Part shown: in pieces, positions 25,009-33,946 of the stretch | Layout: the number at the start of each line of letters is the position of its first letter | Position numbering within the stretch: position 1 is the stretch's first letter | Source of the DNA: Streptomyces zhihengii | GTDB taxonomy: Bacteria > Actinomycetota > Actinomycetes > Streptomycetales > Streptomycetaceae | Assembly (NCBI RefSeq): GCF_016919245.1 | Contig: NZ_JAFEJA010000001.1 | Coordinates: 6,039,501 to 6,103,500, forward strand | Reading direction: 5' to 3' | Length of the DNA stretch: 64,000 nucleotides | Made by a program: the position numbers and the translations under genes | Notes under the pieces: generated by a model | Seen by the model: only the letters and a program-made list of their open reading frames with translations | Told to the model about the DNA's origin: nothing | The model's database searches: none

Positions 25009-26192
25009 ACGGGCTGTTCCTGTCGTACGGAGGGGATGCGCGGGGGGCCGCCGGCGAAGCGGCCCGGGCGGAACGGGCGTGCCTCGTCGGGCACCTCACC
25101 GTCGGCGAGCGCGGTGGCCATCACATCGCCCGTCACCGGGGTGAGCAGCACGCCGTTGCGGTAGTGGCCGGTCGCCAGCAGCAGGCCGGGCAGCGCGGTG
25201 AAGCCCAGCAGCGGCGCGTTGTCGGGGGACGCGGGCCGCAGGCCGGCGCGGGTCTCGGTGAGCGGCAGCTCGGTGATGCCGGGCACCAGTTCATGGGCGT
25301 CGCGCAGGAGTTCGTACACCCCGCCGGCGGTGACCGAGGTGTCCCAGCCGAGCTCCTCGCTGGTCGCGCCGATCACCAGCTCGCCCGACTCCCGGGGCAC
25401 CAGGTACACCTGGCTGCCGCGCACCACGGCGCGGACGGTGCGCGAGAGGAACGGCGCGAAGGCGGGCGGCACGGTCAGCCGCAGCACCTGGCCCTTGACG
25501 GGGCGCACCGGCGGCAGCACCTCGTCGGGCACCCCGTCGAGCCGGCCGCTCATGCTGCCGCCCGCCAGGACCACCTGCTCCGCCGCCAGGCGGGTGCCGT
25601 CCGCCAGCACCGCGCCGGTGGCCCGGTCGTGCTCCACGGTGAGCCGCCGCGCCCAGTGGCGCCTCAGCACGACGCCCGCCCGCTCGCAGGCCGTGACCAG
25701 CGCCGCGGCGAGCAGCCGCGGGTCCACCTGGTGGTCCCCGTCGACCCGCAGCCCGCCGCGCACACCCGGCGCGAGCATCGGTTCGAGCCGGCGGCACTCA
25801 CGGCCGCTGAGCCAGGTGGACTCCAGCCCCGACCGGGTCTGCAGCGCGTGCAGTTCGCGCAGATGCGCCCGGTCGTCCGCGTCGAGGGCCACCGCGAGCG
25901 TGCCGCACGCCCGGTAGCCGACGCCCCGGCCGCTCGCCTCCTCCAGCTCCGCGGCGAAGTCCGGGTAGCGGCGCGCCGATTCGAGGTTGAGCGCGAGCAG
26001 CGTCTGCTCGCCGTAGTGGAGTTCGGTGACGGCGGCCAGCATGCCGGCGGCGACCCGCGCGGCCCCGCCGCCCGGACCCGGGTCGGCCACATGGACCGTG
26101 AGCCCCCGCCGCGCCGCGCGCCAGGCCGTCACGAGGCCGATGATGCCGCCCCCCACGACCAGGACGTCCGGCTGGTTCGCTGTACGGGACAT
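25005..26192 (-). CDS. thiO: Glycine oxidase ThiO
   Basis: A 395-residue FAD enzyme of the DAO family that oxidises glycine to the imine needed for thiazole formation. The dinucleotide loop VLVVGGGIIGLVTAW is near residue 10, and the C-terminal signature includes TRAGLRPASPDNAPLLG and LLATGHYRNGVLLTPVTG. First gene of thiO-thiS-thiG. A TPP riboswitch directly precedes the ATG at 26192. Use of ThiO rather than ThiH means oxygen is required. Confidence 0.95.
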   Translation of the reverse strand: MSRTANQPDVLVVGGGIIGLVTAWRAARRGLTVHVADPGPGGGAARVAAGMLAAVTELHYGEQTLLALNLESARRYPDFAAELEEASGRGVGYRACGTLAVALDADDRAHLRELHALQTRSGLESTWLSGRECRRLEPMLAPGVRGGLRVDGDHQVDPRLLAAALVTACERAGVVLRRHWARRLTVEHDRATGAVLADGTRLAAEQVVLAGGSMSGRLDGVPDEVLPPVRPVKGQVLRLTVPPAFAPFLSRTVRAVVRGSQVYLVPRESGELVIGATSEELGWDTSVTAGGVYELLRDAHELVPGITELPLTETRAGLRPASPDNAPLLGFTALPGLLLATGHYRNGVLLTPVTGDVMATALADGEVPDEARPFRPGRFAGGPPRIPSVRQEQPV

Positions 26193-26199
26193 GGGCGTC

Positions 26200-26300
26200 C
26201 AACCCCTCCCTTCGCCGGCATGACCCGGATCAGGTTCGTACGGTCGGAGGCCGCCCCAGCCTCCCTCTCAGCCCGGTGCGTCCGGGCTCCCGCGAGTGTC
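26200..26300 (-). ncRNA. TPP riboswitch (THI element)
   Basis: On the leftward strand the conserved THI boxes appear in order: GGGCTGAGAGG (complement of about 26265-26275), then GAACCTGATCCGGGTCATGCCGGCG (26213-26237) followed by AAGGGAGGGG. The last part doubles as the ribosome site of thiO, so thiamine pyrophosphate binding probably blocks translation. Outer edges are approximate. Confidence 0.92.
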
Positions 26301-26388
26301 TTACGGTGGCCACCCTAAACCCCCGGCACACGGCTCGGTAAGGGAGCCGCCCGCTGCCGCGGGGCACGTACGGCACAGGAGGCCCCCC

Positions 26389-26730
26389 GTGGTGAGATCG
26401 CTCGACGGCCTGGTGATGGCACCGGTCGAGGACCAGTCGCCGGGCCAGGTCGGCACCCGCACCCGCTTCACGTACCACGAGCGGGACGGCCGGATCTGGG
26501 CCGGGTACGCGGGCGGCGACATCGTCCACGGGCATCTCGTCGGCACCCGCGAGGGCGACCGTCTCGACTTCCGCTACGTGCAGTTGAAGACCGACGGCAC
26601 CACCTCCGGCGGGCACTGCGTCTCCGCCGTCGTGGCGCTGCCCGACGGCCGTGTGCGGCTGGAGGAGACCTGGGAGTGGGAGTCGCAGCCGGGCAGCGGC
26701 ACCAGCGTCGTCGAGCAGACGGCCTCCTGA
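26389..26730 (+). CDS. Conserved hypothetical protein (beta-rich, 113 aa)
   Basis: A 113-residue protein with alternating short strands (TRFTYHERDGRIWAGYAGG, DIVHGHLVGTREGDRLDFRYVQL, RVRLEETWEWES), suggesting a small beta-barrel. I do not recognise a characterised family; similar proteins are sometimes labelled 'N-acetylglutamate synthase' without reason. The GTG at 26389 has AGGAGG 6 nt upstream; a second GTG at 26392 is equally in frame. It is divergent from the thi operon. Confidence 0.65.
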   Translation: MVRSLDGLVMAPVEDQSPGQVGTRTRFTYHERDGRIWAGYAGGDIVHGHLVGTREGDRLDFRYVQLKTDGTTSGGHCVSAVVALPDGRVRLEETWEWESQPGSGTSVVEQTAS

Positions 26731-26834
26731 CGTTCCGCCGGCCGTAGCCGGTCGCCCTCCCGTCCCGTCGCCCTCCCGTCCGGTCGTCCCGTCGGTCCGC
26801 CCACGGCGCCCGCCGGAGATTGCGGGACAGCCCT

Positions 26835-26840
26835 TAGGGT
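26835..26840 (+). promoter_or_regulatory. -10 box of a leaderless start
   Basis: TAGGGT ends 6 nt before the GTG at 26847. Confidence 0.5.
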
Positions 26841-26846
26841 GGCCCG

Positions 26847-28085
26847 GTGGACGAGCGAATCGGCGGGACCTCGGAACGCGACGGCCGGACGGTGGTCGTG
26901 GTCGGCGCCGGCATGGCCGGGGTGCAGACGGCGGTCGCCCTGCGGGAGGCGGGCTTCACCGGACAGGTCACCCTGATCGGCGCCGAGCCGCACCAGCCGT
27001 ACGACCGGCCGCCCCTCTCCAAGGCCGTCCTGCTCGGCACCGCGGAGGGCTCCGCCTTCGACATCGACTTCGACGACCTCGGCGTCGGCCTGCGCCTCGG
27101 CTGCGAGGTCACCGGTGTCCGCCCGGCCGACCACGAGGTGGACACCGAGGCCGGCCCCGTCCCGTACGACGTGCTGGTCCTCGCCACCGGCGCGGAGCCC
27201 GTCGACCTGCCCGGCGCCGAGGGGGTGCCCGGGGTGCACCTGCTGCGCACCCTCGACGACGCCGCCCGGCTGCGGCCCGTGCTGGAGAGGCGGCACGACA
27301 TCGTGGTGGTCGGCGCCGGCTGGATCGGCGCCGAGTTCGCGACCGCCGCCCGGGAGGCCGGCTGCGCGGTCACCGTCGTCGAGGCCGCCGGACGGCCGCT
27401 GGCCGGCGCGCTGCCCGCCGAGGTCGTCGCGCCGATGACCCGCTGGTACGCCGAGGCCGGGGTGACCCTGCTCACCGGCGAGCGGGTGGCCGCGGTGACC
27501 GGGGAATCGGTCGTGCTGGCATCCGGGCGCACCCTCGCGGCCGACGCCGTCGTCGTCGGCATCGGAGCCCGTCCGGCGACCTCGGCGCTGGCGGGCAGCG
27601 GCATCGAGGTGGGGCCGGACGGCGCGGTCGTCGCCGACGACCGGCTGCGGACCTCCGCCCCCGGCGTCTACGCGGTGGGCGACTGCGCCTCCTACCCGTC
27701 CGCCCGCTACGGCCGGCGGCTGCTGGTGCACCACTGGGACAACGCCCTCCAGGGGCCCCGGACGGTCGCGGCGGACATCACCGGCGGCCCGGAGGGGGCC
27801 GCGGCGTACGACCCGGTGCCCTACTTCTGGTCCGAGCAGTTCGGCCGGTTCGTGCAGTACGCGGGCCACCACCAGGCCGCCGGGACCCCGCTGTGGCGAG
27901 GCGACCCCGACGCGGACGACGGCTGGTCGGTCCTGTGGCTGCGCGACGGCGCCCTGGCCGCCCTGCTCACCGTCGACCGGCCGCGGGACCTGGCCCAGGG
28001 CCGCAGGCTCCTCGCCTCGGGCGTCCGGCTGGACCCGGACCGCGCGGCCGACCCCTCGGTGCCGCTCAAGGCCGCCGCGCTCTGA
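26847..28085 (+). CDS. FAD-dependent ferredoxin reductase-like oxidoreductase
   Basis: A 412-residue flavoprotein of the rubredoxin/ferredoxin reductase type. The FAD loop is VVVVGAGMAGVQTA (residue ~16); PYDRPPLSK follows; the NAD(P)H loop is VVVGAGWIGAEFA (residue ~150); the second FAD motif is PGVYAVGDCA; and the C-terminal reductase domain begins near VPYFWSEQFG. Such enzymes pass electrons from NAD(P)H to a ferredoxin or rubredoxin, often for a P450. No ferredoxin gene is adjacent. Probably leaderless from the GTG at 26847. Confidence 0.9.
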   Translation: MDERIGGTSERDGRTVVVVGAGMAGVQTAVALREAGFTGQVTLIGAEPHQPYDRPPLSKAVLLGTAEGSAFDIDFDDLGVGLRLGCEVTGVRPADHEVDTEAGPVPYDVLVLATGAEPVDLPGAEGVPGVHLLRTLDDAARLRPVLERRHDIVVVGAGWIGAEFATAAREAGCAVTVVEAAGRPLAGALPAEVVAPMTRWYAEAGVTLLTGERVAAVTGESVVLASGRTLAADAVVVGIGARPATSALAGSGIEVGPDGAVVADDRLRTSAPGVYAVGDCASYPSARYGRRLLVHHWDNALQGPRTVAADITGGPEGAAAYDPVPYFWSEQFGRFVQYAGHHQAAGTPLWRGDPDADDGWSVLWLRDGALAALLTVDRPRDLAQGRRLLASGVRLDPDRAADPSVPLKAAAL

Positions 28086-28232
28086 GGCCGCTCACGGCCG
28101 CCGTTGCCCGGGGGCGGCCCGGCGGCGTGCGGGGAGGCGGGCGCGGGCCGGGCGACCGGGACCGGCGGATCAAGAGCCCGCTCGGAGGACGTCGGGTACC
28201 GACTGTCCGTCCAGGATGGCAGGCTTGTTCCC

Positions 28233-28598
28233 GTGACCGAGATTGACGCAAAAACCGATGCTCTCGTCCCCGCCTGGCTCCACCTGCCGGACATCGCGGA
28301 CATGCTCGATGTCGAGGTGACGCGCGTGCGGCAGCTCGTCAAGGAGGGCCAGCTCATCGCCGTCCGCCGCGGTGAGAACCGGACCCTCCAGGTGCCCGCC
28401 GCCTTCATCGACGGCAACAAGGTGGTCAAGGGCCTCGCCGGCACCCTGACCCTGCTGCGGGACGACGGCTTCTCCGACGAAGAGATGCTGGAGTGGCTGT
28501 TCACCCCCGACCCGAGCCTGCCGGGCACCCCCGCGCAGGCCCTCGGGGAGAATCGCGGCACGGAGGTGAAGCGGCGGGCGCAGGCGCTCGCCGTCTGA
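28233..28598 (+). CDS. Rv2175c-like DNA-binding protein
   Basis: A 121-residue protein with an N-terminal helix-turn-helix ([19 protein letters not shown], then [13 protein letters not shown]) and a C-terminal helical domain ([21 protein letters not shown]). It matches the mycobacterial Rv2175c family, a DNA-binding protein that is a substrate of the Ser/Thr kinase PknL. The start is the GTG at 28233. A PASTA kinase gene lies 4.4 kb away and may act on it (inference). Target DNA is unknown. Confidence 0.82.
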   Translation: MTEIDAKTDALVPAWLHLPDIADMLDVEVTRVRQLVKEGQLIAVRRGENRTLQVPAAFIDGNKVVKGLAGTLTLLRDDGFSDEEMLEWLFTPDPSLPGTPAQALGENRGTEVKRRAQALAV

Positions 28599-28637
28599 CA
28601 CCTGCCGCAGCCCAGTTCGTCCAGCACCACCGGCACG

Positions 28638-28673
28638 CGGGTGCGGACCGGCCTCCCGGCCCGTCCGCACCCG
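28638..28673 (+). terminator. Hairpin after the Rv2175c-like gene
   Basis: CGGGTGCGGAC (28638-28648) pairs perfectly with 28663-28673 around a 14-nt loop, with additional outer pairing past a 2-nt bulge. Confidence 0.65.
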
Positions 28674-28710
28674 TGCGCCGTCCGCCGCACCACTTCGGGG
28701 GGAAGCACCC

Positions 28711-29355
28711 ATGTCCGTGTCCCAGCAGCTCGCCGACGCCCGGCTCTACCTGTGCACCGACGCCCGCAGGCGCCAGGGCGACCTGCCGGAGTTCCTCGAC
28801 GCCGTGCTGGCCGGCGGGGTCGACGTCGTCCAGCTCCGCGACAAGGGCATGGAGGCGGGGGAGGAGCTGGAGCACCTCCGGGTCCTCGCCGACGCCTGCC
28901 GCCGCCACGGCCGCCTCCTCGCGGTGAACGACCGGGCCGACGTGGCCCACGCGATCGGCTCCGACGTCCTCCATCTGGGCCAGGGCGACCTCCCCGTGCC
29001 CGCCGCCCGCGCCATCCTCGGCGACGGTGTGCTGATCGGCCGCTCCACCCACGCCGAGGCCGAGGTGGACCGGGCCGCCGCCGAGCCCGGCGTCGACTAC
29101 TTCTGCACCGGCCCCTGCTGGCCCACCCCCACCAAGCCCGGCCGCCACGCCCCGGGCCTCGGCCTGGTCCGGTACGCGGCCTCGCTCGGCACCGCCCGGC
29201 CCTGGTTCGCGATCGGCGGGATCGACGCGGGCAACCTCGACGAGGTGCTCGACGCGGGGGCCCGCCGGGTCGTCGTCGTGCGGGCGATCACCGAGGCGGA
29301 CGACCCGGGGGCGGCGAGCGCGGAGCTGGCGAAGCGGATCCGGGCCCGGCTCTGA
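28711..29355 (+). CDS. thiE: Thiamine-phosphate synthase
   Basis: A 214-residue TIM-barrel enzyme that joins hydroxymethylpyrimidine diphosphate with thiazole phosphate. Motifs: [59 protein letters not shown] and [14 protein letters not shown]. It lies 2.5 kb from the thiOSG operon in the opposite direction. I see no TPP riboswitch before it, so unlike thiOSG it appears not to be controlled that way. A terminator follows. Confidence 0.94.
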   Translation: MSVSQQLADARLYLCTDARRRQGDLPEFLDAVLAGGVDVVQLRDKGMEAGEELEHLRVLADACRRHGRLLAVNDRADVAHAIGSDVLHLGQGDLPVPAARAILGDGVLIGRSTHAEAEVDRAAAEPGVDYFCTGPCWPTPTKPGRHAPGLGLVRYAASLGTARPWFAIGGIDAGNLDEVLDAGARRVVVVRAITEADDPGAASAELAKRIRARL

Positions 29356-29360
29356 CGACA

Positions 29361-29391
29361 GGGCCCGCCGCTGCCCGAGGACGGCGGGCCC
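29361..29391 (+). terminator. Terminator after thiE
   Basis: GGGCCCGCCG (29361-29370) pairs perfectly with 29382-29391 around an 11-nt loop, 5 nt after the thiE stop. Confidence 0.75.
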
Positions 29392-29489
29392 GCTTCCGGA
29401 AAGCGCTCCCGGCGCCCCGGCGGGTGTCTCACGAGTGTCCAAGGGGTGGACGGGAGACCGGCAAACAGTGACAAAAAACCCCGATCCGG

Positions 29490-29518
29490 TTGGGTGACCC
29501 GCGCGGGGTGGCTAACCT
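29490..29518 (+). promoter_or_regulatory. metF promoter (leaderless)
   Basis: TTGGGT (29490-29495), a 17-bp spacer, and TAACCT (29513-29518), 6 nt before the ATG at 29525. No ribosome binding site intervenes. Confidence 0.6.
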
Positions 29519-29524
29519 GCCGTT

Positions 29525-30442
29525 ATGGCCCTCGGCACTGCTTCCACCAGGACGGATCGCGCGCGCACCGTGCGCGACATGCTCGCCACCGGCGAGACCA
29601 CGTATTCCTTCGAGTTCTACTCGCCCAAGAGCGACAAGGGCGAGCGGAACCTGTGGAACGCGCTGCGCAGGGTCGAGGCGGTCGGTCCCGACTTCGTCTC
29701 CGTGACCTACGGGGCCGGCGGCTCCACCCGCGCCGGCACGGTGAAGGCCACCCAGAAGATCGCCTCGGACTCCACCCTCACCCCGGTCGCCCACCTCACC
29801 GCCGTCGGCCACTCGGTGGCCGAACTGCGGAACATGATCGGCCAGTATGCGGACGCCGGCATCAGGAACATCCTCGCCGTGCGCGGAGACCCGCCGGGCG
29901 ACCCGATGGCCGACTGGGTGAAGCACCCCGAGGGCGTCACCTACGCCGCCGAACTGGTCGAACTCATCAAGGACGCGGGCGACTTCTGCGTCGGGGTGGC
30001 CGCGTTCCCCGAGATGCACCCGCGGTCGGAGGACTGGGACACGGACATCCGGCACTTCGTGGACAAGTGCCGCGCGGGCGCGGACTACGCGATCACGCAG
30101 ATGTTCTTCAGCCCGGACAACTATCTGCGGCTGCGTGACCGAGTCGTCGCCGCGGGCTGCGAGACGCCGATCCTCCCCGAGATCATGCCCCTGACCAGCG
30201 TCCGGCAGCTCGAACGCTTCCCCCAGCTCAGCAACGCGCAGATCCCCGGCGACCTGAAAGACAGGATCCTCGCGGTCAAGGACGACGCGGCCGCTGTACG
30301 CTCCATTGGCATCGAGTTCGCGACGGAGTTCTGCGCGAGGCTGCTTGCCGAGGGTGTCCCGGGGCTGCACTTCATCACGCTCAACAACTCCACCGCGACG
30401 CTCGAGATCTACGAGAATCTCGGACTGCACGAGCAGTTGTGA
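29525..30442 (+). CDS. metF: Methylenetetrahydrofolate reductase
   Basis: A 305-residue flavoenzyme that reduces 5,10-methylene- to 5-methyl-tetrahydrofolate for methionine synthesis. Motifs: [17 protein letters not shown] (catalytic Glu), [32 protein letters not shown] and [15 protein letters not shown]. Length is typical of bacterial MetF. The upstream hexamers suggest a leaderless mRNA. The next gene begins 51 nt downstream and may be cotranscribed. Confidence 0.96.
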   Translation: MALGTASTRTDRARTVRDMLATGETTYSFEFYSPKSDKGERNLWNALRRVEAVGPDFVSVTYGAGGSTRAGTVKATQKIASDSTLTPVAHLTAVGHSVAELRNMIGQYADAGIRNILAVRGDPPGDPMADWVKHPEGVTYAAELVELIKDAGDFCVGVAAFPEMHPRSEDWDTDIRHFVDKCRAGADYAITQMFFSPDNYLRLRDRVVAAGCETPILPEIMPLTSVRQLERFPQLSNAQIPGDLKDRILAVKDDAAAVRSIGIEFATEFCARLLAEGVPGLHFITLNNSTATLEIYENLGLHEQL

Positions 30443-30493
30443 CCGGCCGACTCCGCCCCGACCCGGGGCGGCGGCCGCTGGAGAGGGGCGGAC

Positions 30494-31390
30494 ATGGGCT
30501 GGACGGTCCTCTACATCGCGTTCGGCATCGTCGCGCTGTGGCTGCTGGGTGAGGTGCTCCTGCAGTACAAGGCGCGGCTGCGCTGGCGATTGCTCGCCTT
30601 CGGCGGCTTCCTCTGCGTCGTCATAGGCGTGCTGCTGCCGTCGGTGCTCGTGATCGCGCTCGGCGCCGCCGCCTTCGCGGTCGGGCAGACGTACGTGACG
30701 CTGTCCTTCCGCCGCGGCTTCTCCACGGGCTGGGCGATCGGCGGCAAGCCCGGCGCGAGCAGGCGCCGCAGGTCCGGCGGCGGACCGCAGGCCGAGCGCG
30801 AACCGACGCTGGAGGTCTCCGACCTCTCCTACGAGCAGGGCCCCGACGAGGGCCGCCCCGCCGCCGGCGCCCCCGAGGCCCCCGAGGTCTACGAGCCGGA
30901 GCCGATGCCCGACGACACGGGCCAGTACGGCGTCTACTCGCCCCAGGCGTACGGCCAGGACGGCGGCCACCGGCAGGGCGACCCCGGCCAGGACGCCGGC
31001 CACGGGCAGGACGGCGGCCACGCCTACGCGGCGGGGGCCGCGGGATACGGCGCGTACGACGCCTACGGCGACTACGGGCAGCAGCAGGAGGGCTATCCGT
31101 CCGCCCCGGCGGCCTCCTACGACTACGGCACCGGGCAGCAGCAGTACCCGGCCTACGACGACCCCTACGCGCAGGGCGGTCAGCAGCAGTACGCGGCCCA
31201 GGCCGGCTACTACGACGCCGGGTCCTACGCGGACCCGTACGCGCAGCACCCCACCGACACCCCGCCCGGCGGCGTGTGGGTGCCGCAGCAGCGCGACAAC
31301 GGCCAGGGCGTCCCGCCGATGCCGCAGGGGCAGCCGTCCCCGTACGGCTACGACAACGGCTACGACGAGCAGCAGCAGTACCGCTACTGA
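30494..31390 (+). CDS. Membrane protein with Tyr/Gln/Gly-rich low-complexity tail
   Basis: A 298-residue protein. Two hydrophobic segments lie in the first ~75 residues (VLYIAFGIVALWLLGEVLL and LLAFGGFLCVVIGVLLPSV, then LVIALGAAAFAVGQTYV). Next comes a basic linker (RRRRSGGG) and then ~200 residues dominated by Tyr, Gln, Gly, Ala and Asp with recurring GQ/YGQ/QQQY/DPYAQ units. The ATG at 30494 has GAGAGGGGCGG upstream. I do not recognise a functional family. The tail looks intrinsically disordered and prion-like in composition, on the cytoplasmic or outer face depending on topology. Confidence 0.75.
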   Translation: MGWTVLYIAFGIVALWLLGEVLLQYKARLRWRLLAFGGFLCVVIGVLLPSVLVIALGAAAFAVGQTYVTLSFRRGFSTGWAIGGKPGASRRRRSGGGPQAEREPTLEVSDLSYEQGPDEGRPAAGAPEAPEVYEPEPMPDDTGQYGVYSPQAYGQDGGHRQGDPGQDAGHGQDGGHAYAAGAAGYGAYDAYGDYGQQQEGYPSAPAASYDYGTGQQQYPAYDDPYAQGGQQQYAAQAGYYDAGSYADPYAQHPTDTPPGGVWVPQQRDNGQGVPPMPQGQPSPYGYDNGYDEQQQYRY

Positions 31391-31439
31391 CCGGCCGCCG
31401 GCAAAACGCACCGGGCGCGCCGCCCGTGGCGGCGGCCGC

Positions 31440-32933
31440 TCACTGCGAGCCGCGGAAGCCGGACCCCTCGACGATCAGACCGGACACCAGCGCGCCGGAC
31501 ATGCCCGCGTGCGCCAGCCCGCCGCCCGGGTGGGCCCAGCCGCCGGCGAAGTACAGCCCGGGCAGCGGCGAGGTGTTGGCGGCCGGCAGCAGCGCGCCCG
31601 CGGCGCCGGCCAGGGCGGGCGGCGGCACCGCCGGCGACCCGGTCGCGGCGGCGACGTCGTCCGGGGTGCGCACCTCGCGCCACAGGATCCTGCCCCGCAG
31701 CCCCGGGACGGCCCGCTCCGCGGCCGCCACCATCAGATCCGCCACCCCGTCGCCGGCCTCGGCCCAGGACGTCCCCGCGGCGGGCACGGCGGGCACCGTC
31801 GCCGTCAGGGTGACGGCCTCATGGGCGTCGTCCGGGCGCAGCAGCGGATCGTCGGGGCGCAGCACCGTCACGGTGGGCCGCCGCGCGACCCGCCCGGCCG
31901 TCACGGCGTCCCACTCCCCGGCGGTGCCGTCGGCGTGCACCACCGTCCGGTGCGCGGTGTCCCCGGGGCGCGGGCCGCGCAGCGCGAGCAGCACCGTCAC
32001 CCGGCCCGTCCGCACCCGCGACTGCCAGTGCGGCCACTCGTCCTGCCGCTCCCATCCGACGATCTGCTCCTCGTACAGCGAGGGGACGGGGGCGCCGGAG
32101 ACCACCGCGTCCGCCTCCACGGCGCCCCCGGCGGTCGTGAGGCCGACCGCACGGCCGTCGCGCGTCTCGACGCCGGTCACCGCGCAGTCGAAGACGAAGC
32201 GCACCCCGCGCGCCAGGCACCGCGCGTGCACCGCGTCGGCGAGCGCCCGGATGCCGCCGGCCACGTACCAGGAGCCGAACGTCTGCTCCATGTAGGGCAG
32301 GACGGCGGCCGACGCGGGCGCGGTGCGCGGATCGAGTCCGTACACCGTGGCGTACGAGGCGAGCAGCGCGGCCAGGCGCGGATCGCCCAGCTCGCGCTCG
32401 CCGGCCTCGCCGAGCGTGCGCGCGCCGCGCCGCAACAGGCCCCGGCGCAGGGCCGGATAGGGGTCCTCGTGGGACGGGGAGCCGGTGGCGGGCTGCGGTT
32501 CCTCCAGCAGCGGCCGCCGCGAGCGCTCCCACGCCACACGCGCCCGGCCGAGGAACTCGCCCCAGCGCTCGCCCGATCCGGCGCCCAGGGCGGCGTCCAG
32601 GGCCGAGACGACCCCGCCGCGGGAGGCGTTGGGCAGGCTCACGGCGGTGCCGTCGGCGAAGACGTGCCGGCTCGACGGGTCCACCTGGGTCAGGGTGACG
32701 CTGCGCTCCAGCGGCTCCTTGCCCGTCTTGACGAAGAAGTCGCGCCAGACGGCCGGGAGATGGAGCAGCCCGGGGCCGGTGTCGAAGCCGAAGCCCTCGC
32801 GGGAGAATCCGCCCACCGAGCCGCCGTGGGACGCCGTGCGCTCGTACACCGTCACCCGGTGGCCCGCGGTGGCCAGCCGGGCGGCCGTCGCCATCGCGCC
32901 CATTCCCGCGCCGATCACCGCAATCCGTGCCAT
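31440..32933 (-). CDS. Phytoene-desaturase-like FAD oxidoreductase
   Basis: A 497-residue flavoprotein of the CrtI/carotenoid oxidoreductase type. The FAD loop is IAVIGAGMGAMATAARLA at the N-terminus, followed by VYERTASHGGSVGGFSREGFGFDTGP (the DTGP box). The C-terminal motif is PGLYFAGGWAHPGGGLAHAGMSG. No other carotenoid gene is nearby, so the substrate may be a different isoprenoid. It converges on the Tyr/Gln-rich membrane protein gene with a 49-nt gap and is followed upstream by the DUF4126 gene in the other direction of reading (same strand). Confidence 0.88.
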   Translation of the reverse strand: MARIAVIGAGMGAMATAARLATAGHRVTVYERTASHGGSVGGFSREGFGFDTGPGLLHLPAVWRDFFVKTGKEPLERSVTLTQVDPSSRHVFADGTAVSLPNASRGGVVSALDAALGAGSGERWGEFLGRARVAWERSRRPLLEEPQPATGSPSHEDPYPALRRGLLRRGARTLGEAGERELGDPRLAALLASYATVYGLDPRTAPASAAVLPYMEQTFGSWYVAGGIRALADAVHARCLARGVRFVFDCAVTGVETRDGRAVGLTTAGGAVEADAVVSGAPVPSLYEEQIVGWERQDEWPHWQSRVRTGRVTVLLALRGPRPGDTAHRTVVHADGTAGEWDAVTAGRVARRPTVTVLRPDDPLLRPDDAHEAVTLTATVPAVPAAGTSWAEAGDGVADLMVAAAERAVPGLRGRILWREVRTPDDVAAATGSPAVPPPALAGAAGALLPAANTSPLPGLYFAGGWAHPGGGLAHAGMSGALVSGLIVEGSGFRGSQ

Positions 32934-32962
32934 GCCCCGACCCTATCGACCGGGCCCCGCGC

Positions 32963-33583
32963 TCAGAGCCCCGGCCCGTGCCGGGCGCCCTCGCCGGCCA
33001 GGCGCCGCTCCTCCCGGCGCTGCGCCCGCCGCCGCAGGAAGCGCCGGATCCTGGACGCCAGGAAGACCACGGTCACGATGCCGGCCAGCAGCAGGCAGGC
33101 GGCGACCACCGCCGCGGCCACGGGATGGAATATCGCGAAGGTGACGATCCCCGCGACGCCCAGGTCCTCGGCGAGGCTCACGCCGATGTTGCTGAACGGC
33201 TCGGGGGAGGTGTTGACCGCCATCCTGGTGCCGGCCTTCACCAGATGGCTCATCAGCGCGGTGGAACCGCCCAGCACCCCGGCGGCGACCTCGGGCAGCG
33301 AGCCGCTCTCCCCGGCGATCAGGGCGGCCACGACGGCGCCGGCGAGCGGGCGGACGACCGTGTGGACGGAGTCCCACAGCGAGTCGACGTAGGGGATCTT
33401 GTCCGCCACCGCCTCGCAGAGGAACAGCACACCGGCGGCGATCAGCACGTCGGTGCGCTGGAGCGCGGCGGGCACCTCGTCGCTGACGCCGGTCACGCCG
33501 AAGAGGCCGAGGAGCAGGACCACCGCGTAGGCGTTGATCCCGCTGGCCCAGGCACTGGTGAAGGCGAGGGGGAGTACGGACAC
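32963..33583 (-). CDS. DUF4126 membrane protein
   Basis: A 206-residue integral membrane protein with four or five hydrophobic segments (SVLPLAFTSAWASGINAY, AVVLLLGLFGV, VRPLAGAVVAALIAG, VAAAVVAACLLLAGIVTVV) and a basic C-terminal tail. The run WASGINAYAVVLLLGL and the SLPEVAAGVLGGSTAL segment fit what I recall as DUF4126, a family of unknown function. The GTG at 33583 is chosen because TACGAT (complement of 33591-33596) ends 7 nt upstream, which fits a leaderless mRNA. 29 nt precede the CrtI-like start, so the pair is probably cotranscribed. Confidence 0.75.
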   Translation of the reverse strand: MSVLPLAFTSAWASGINAYAVVLLLGLFGVTGVSDEVPAALQRTDVLIAAGVLFLCEAVADKIPYVDSLWDSVHTVVRPLAGAVVAALIAGESGSLPEVAAGVLGGSTALMSHLVKAGTRMAVNTSPEPFSNIGVSLAEDLGVAGIVTFAIFHPVAAAVVAACLLLAGIVTVVFLASRIRRFLRRRAQRREERRLAGEGARHGPGL

Positions 33584-33946
33584 GGACGCGATCGTAACCA
33601 GTGCGGCCGCGCCGCGGGTGAGGACCGGGACAGCCGCCTGAGTATCCGTACCCAGCCCCCGGATGAGTAGGGGTGCGGATGGGCCACGACCTGCGGGGAC
33701 GGAAGAGTAGGGGGCACGGCAGGGGCGCGGCTCCGCACCGGCGGCACGGGGCGCCGGAGCGAGGCGCACCCCGGCCGTGACGGGGAGAACGGCCGGAGAG
33801 CCCGCGACCACGGGGGAACGACGGGGGAACCGGGCTCTTCGGACCAGGGGGACAACGGGGGACAACGGGGTGCGCGCAGGGGCCCGGACCGGTCGGTGAC
33901 CGGTCCGGGCCCCTGCGTCGTCCCGGCCCCGCGCCCGGGGGCGGCG
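33584..33946. other. Intergenic region with G-rich repeats and a long hairpin
   Basis: The 363 nt between DUF4126 and the TetR gene hold the DUF4126 promoter (TACGAT at 33591-33596), a tandem GGGGGACAAC repeat (~33857-33870) and the long hairpin listed separately. No convincing gene is present. Confidence 0.6.
33875..33917 (-). terminator. 20-bp perfect hairpin after the TetR gene
   Basis: Twenty perfectly paired bases (33875-33894 with 33898-33917) around a 3-nt GGT loop. It lies 30 nt past the stop of the TetR gene and should end the ATPase-YhgE-TetR transcript. Confidence 0.85.

Noticed and set aside
28599..28710. Possible TPP riboswitch before thiE
   Set aside because: No CTGAGA or ACCTGATC box is present; the hairpin there is better read as a terminator of the preceding gene.
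33679..33780. Small rightward open frame (about 33 codons) in the 33584-33946 gap
   Set aside because: Arg/Gly-rich translation, no ribosome site and no conservation evidence.
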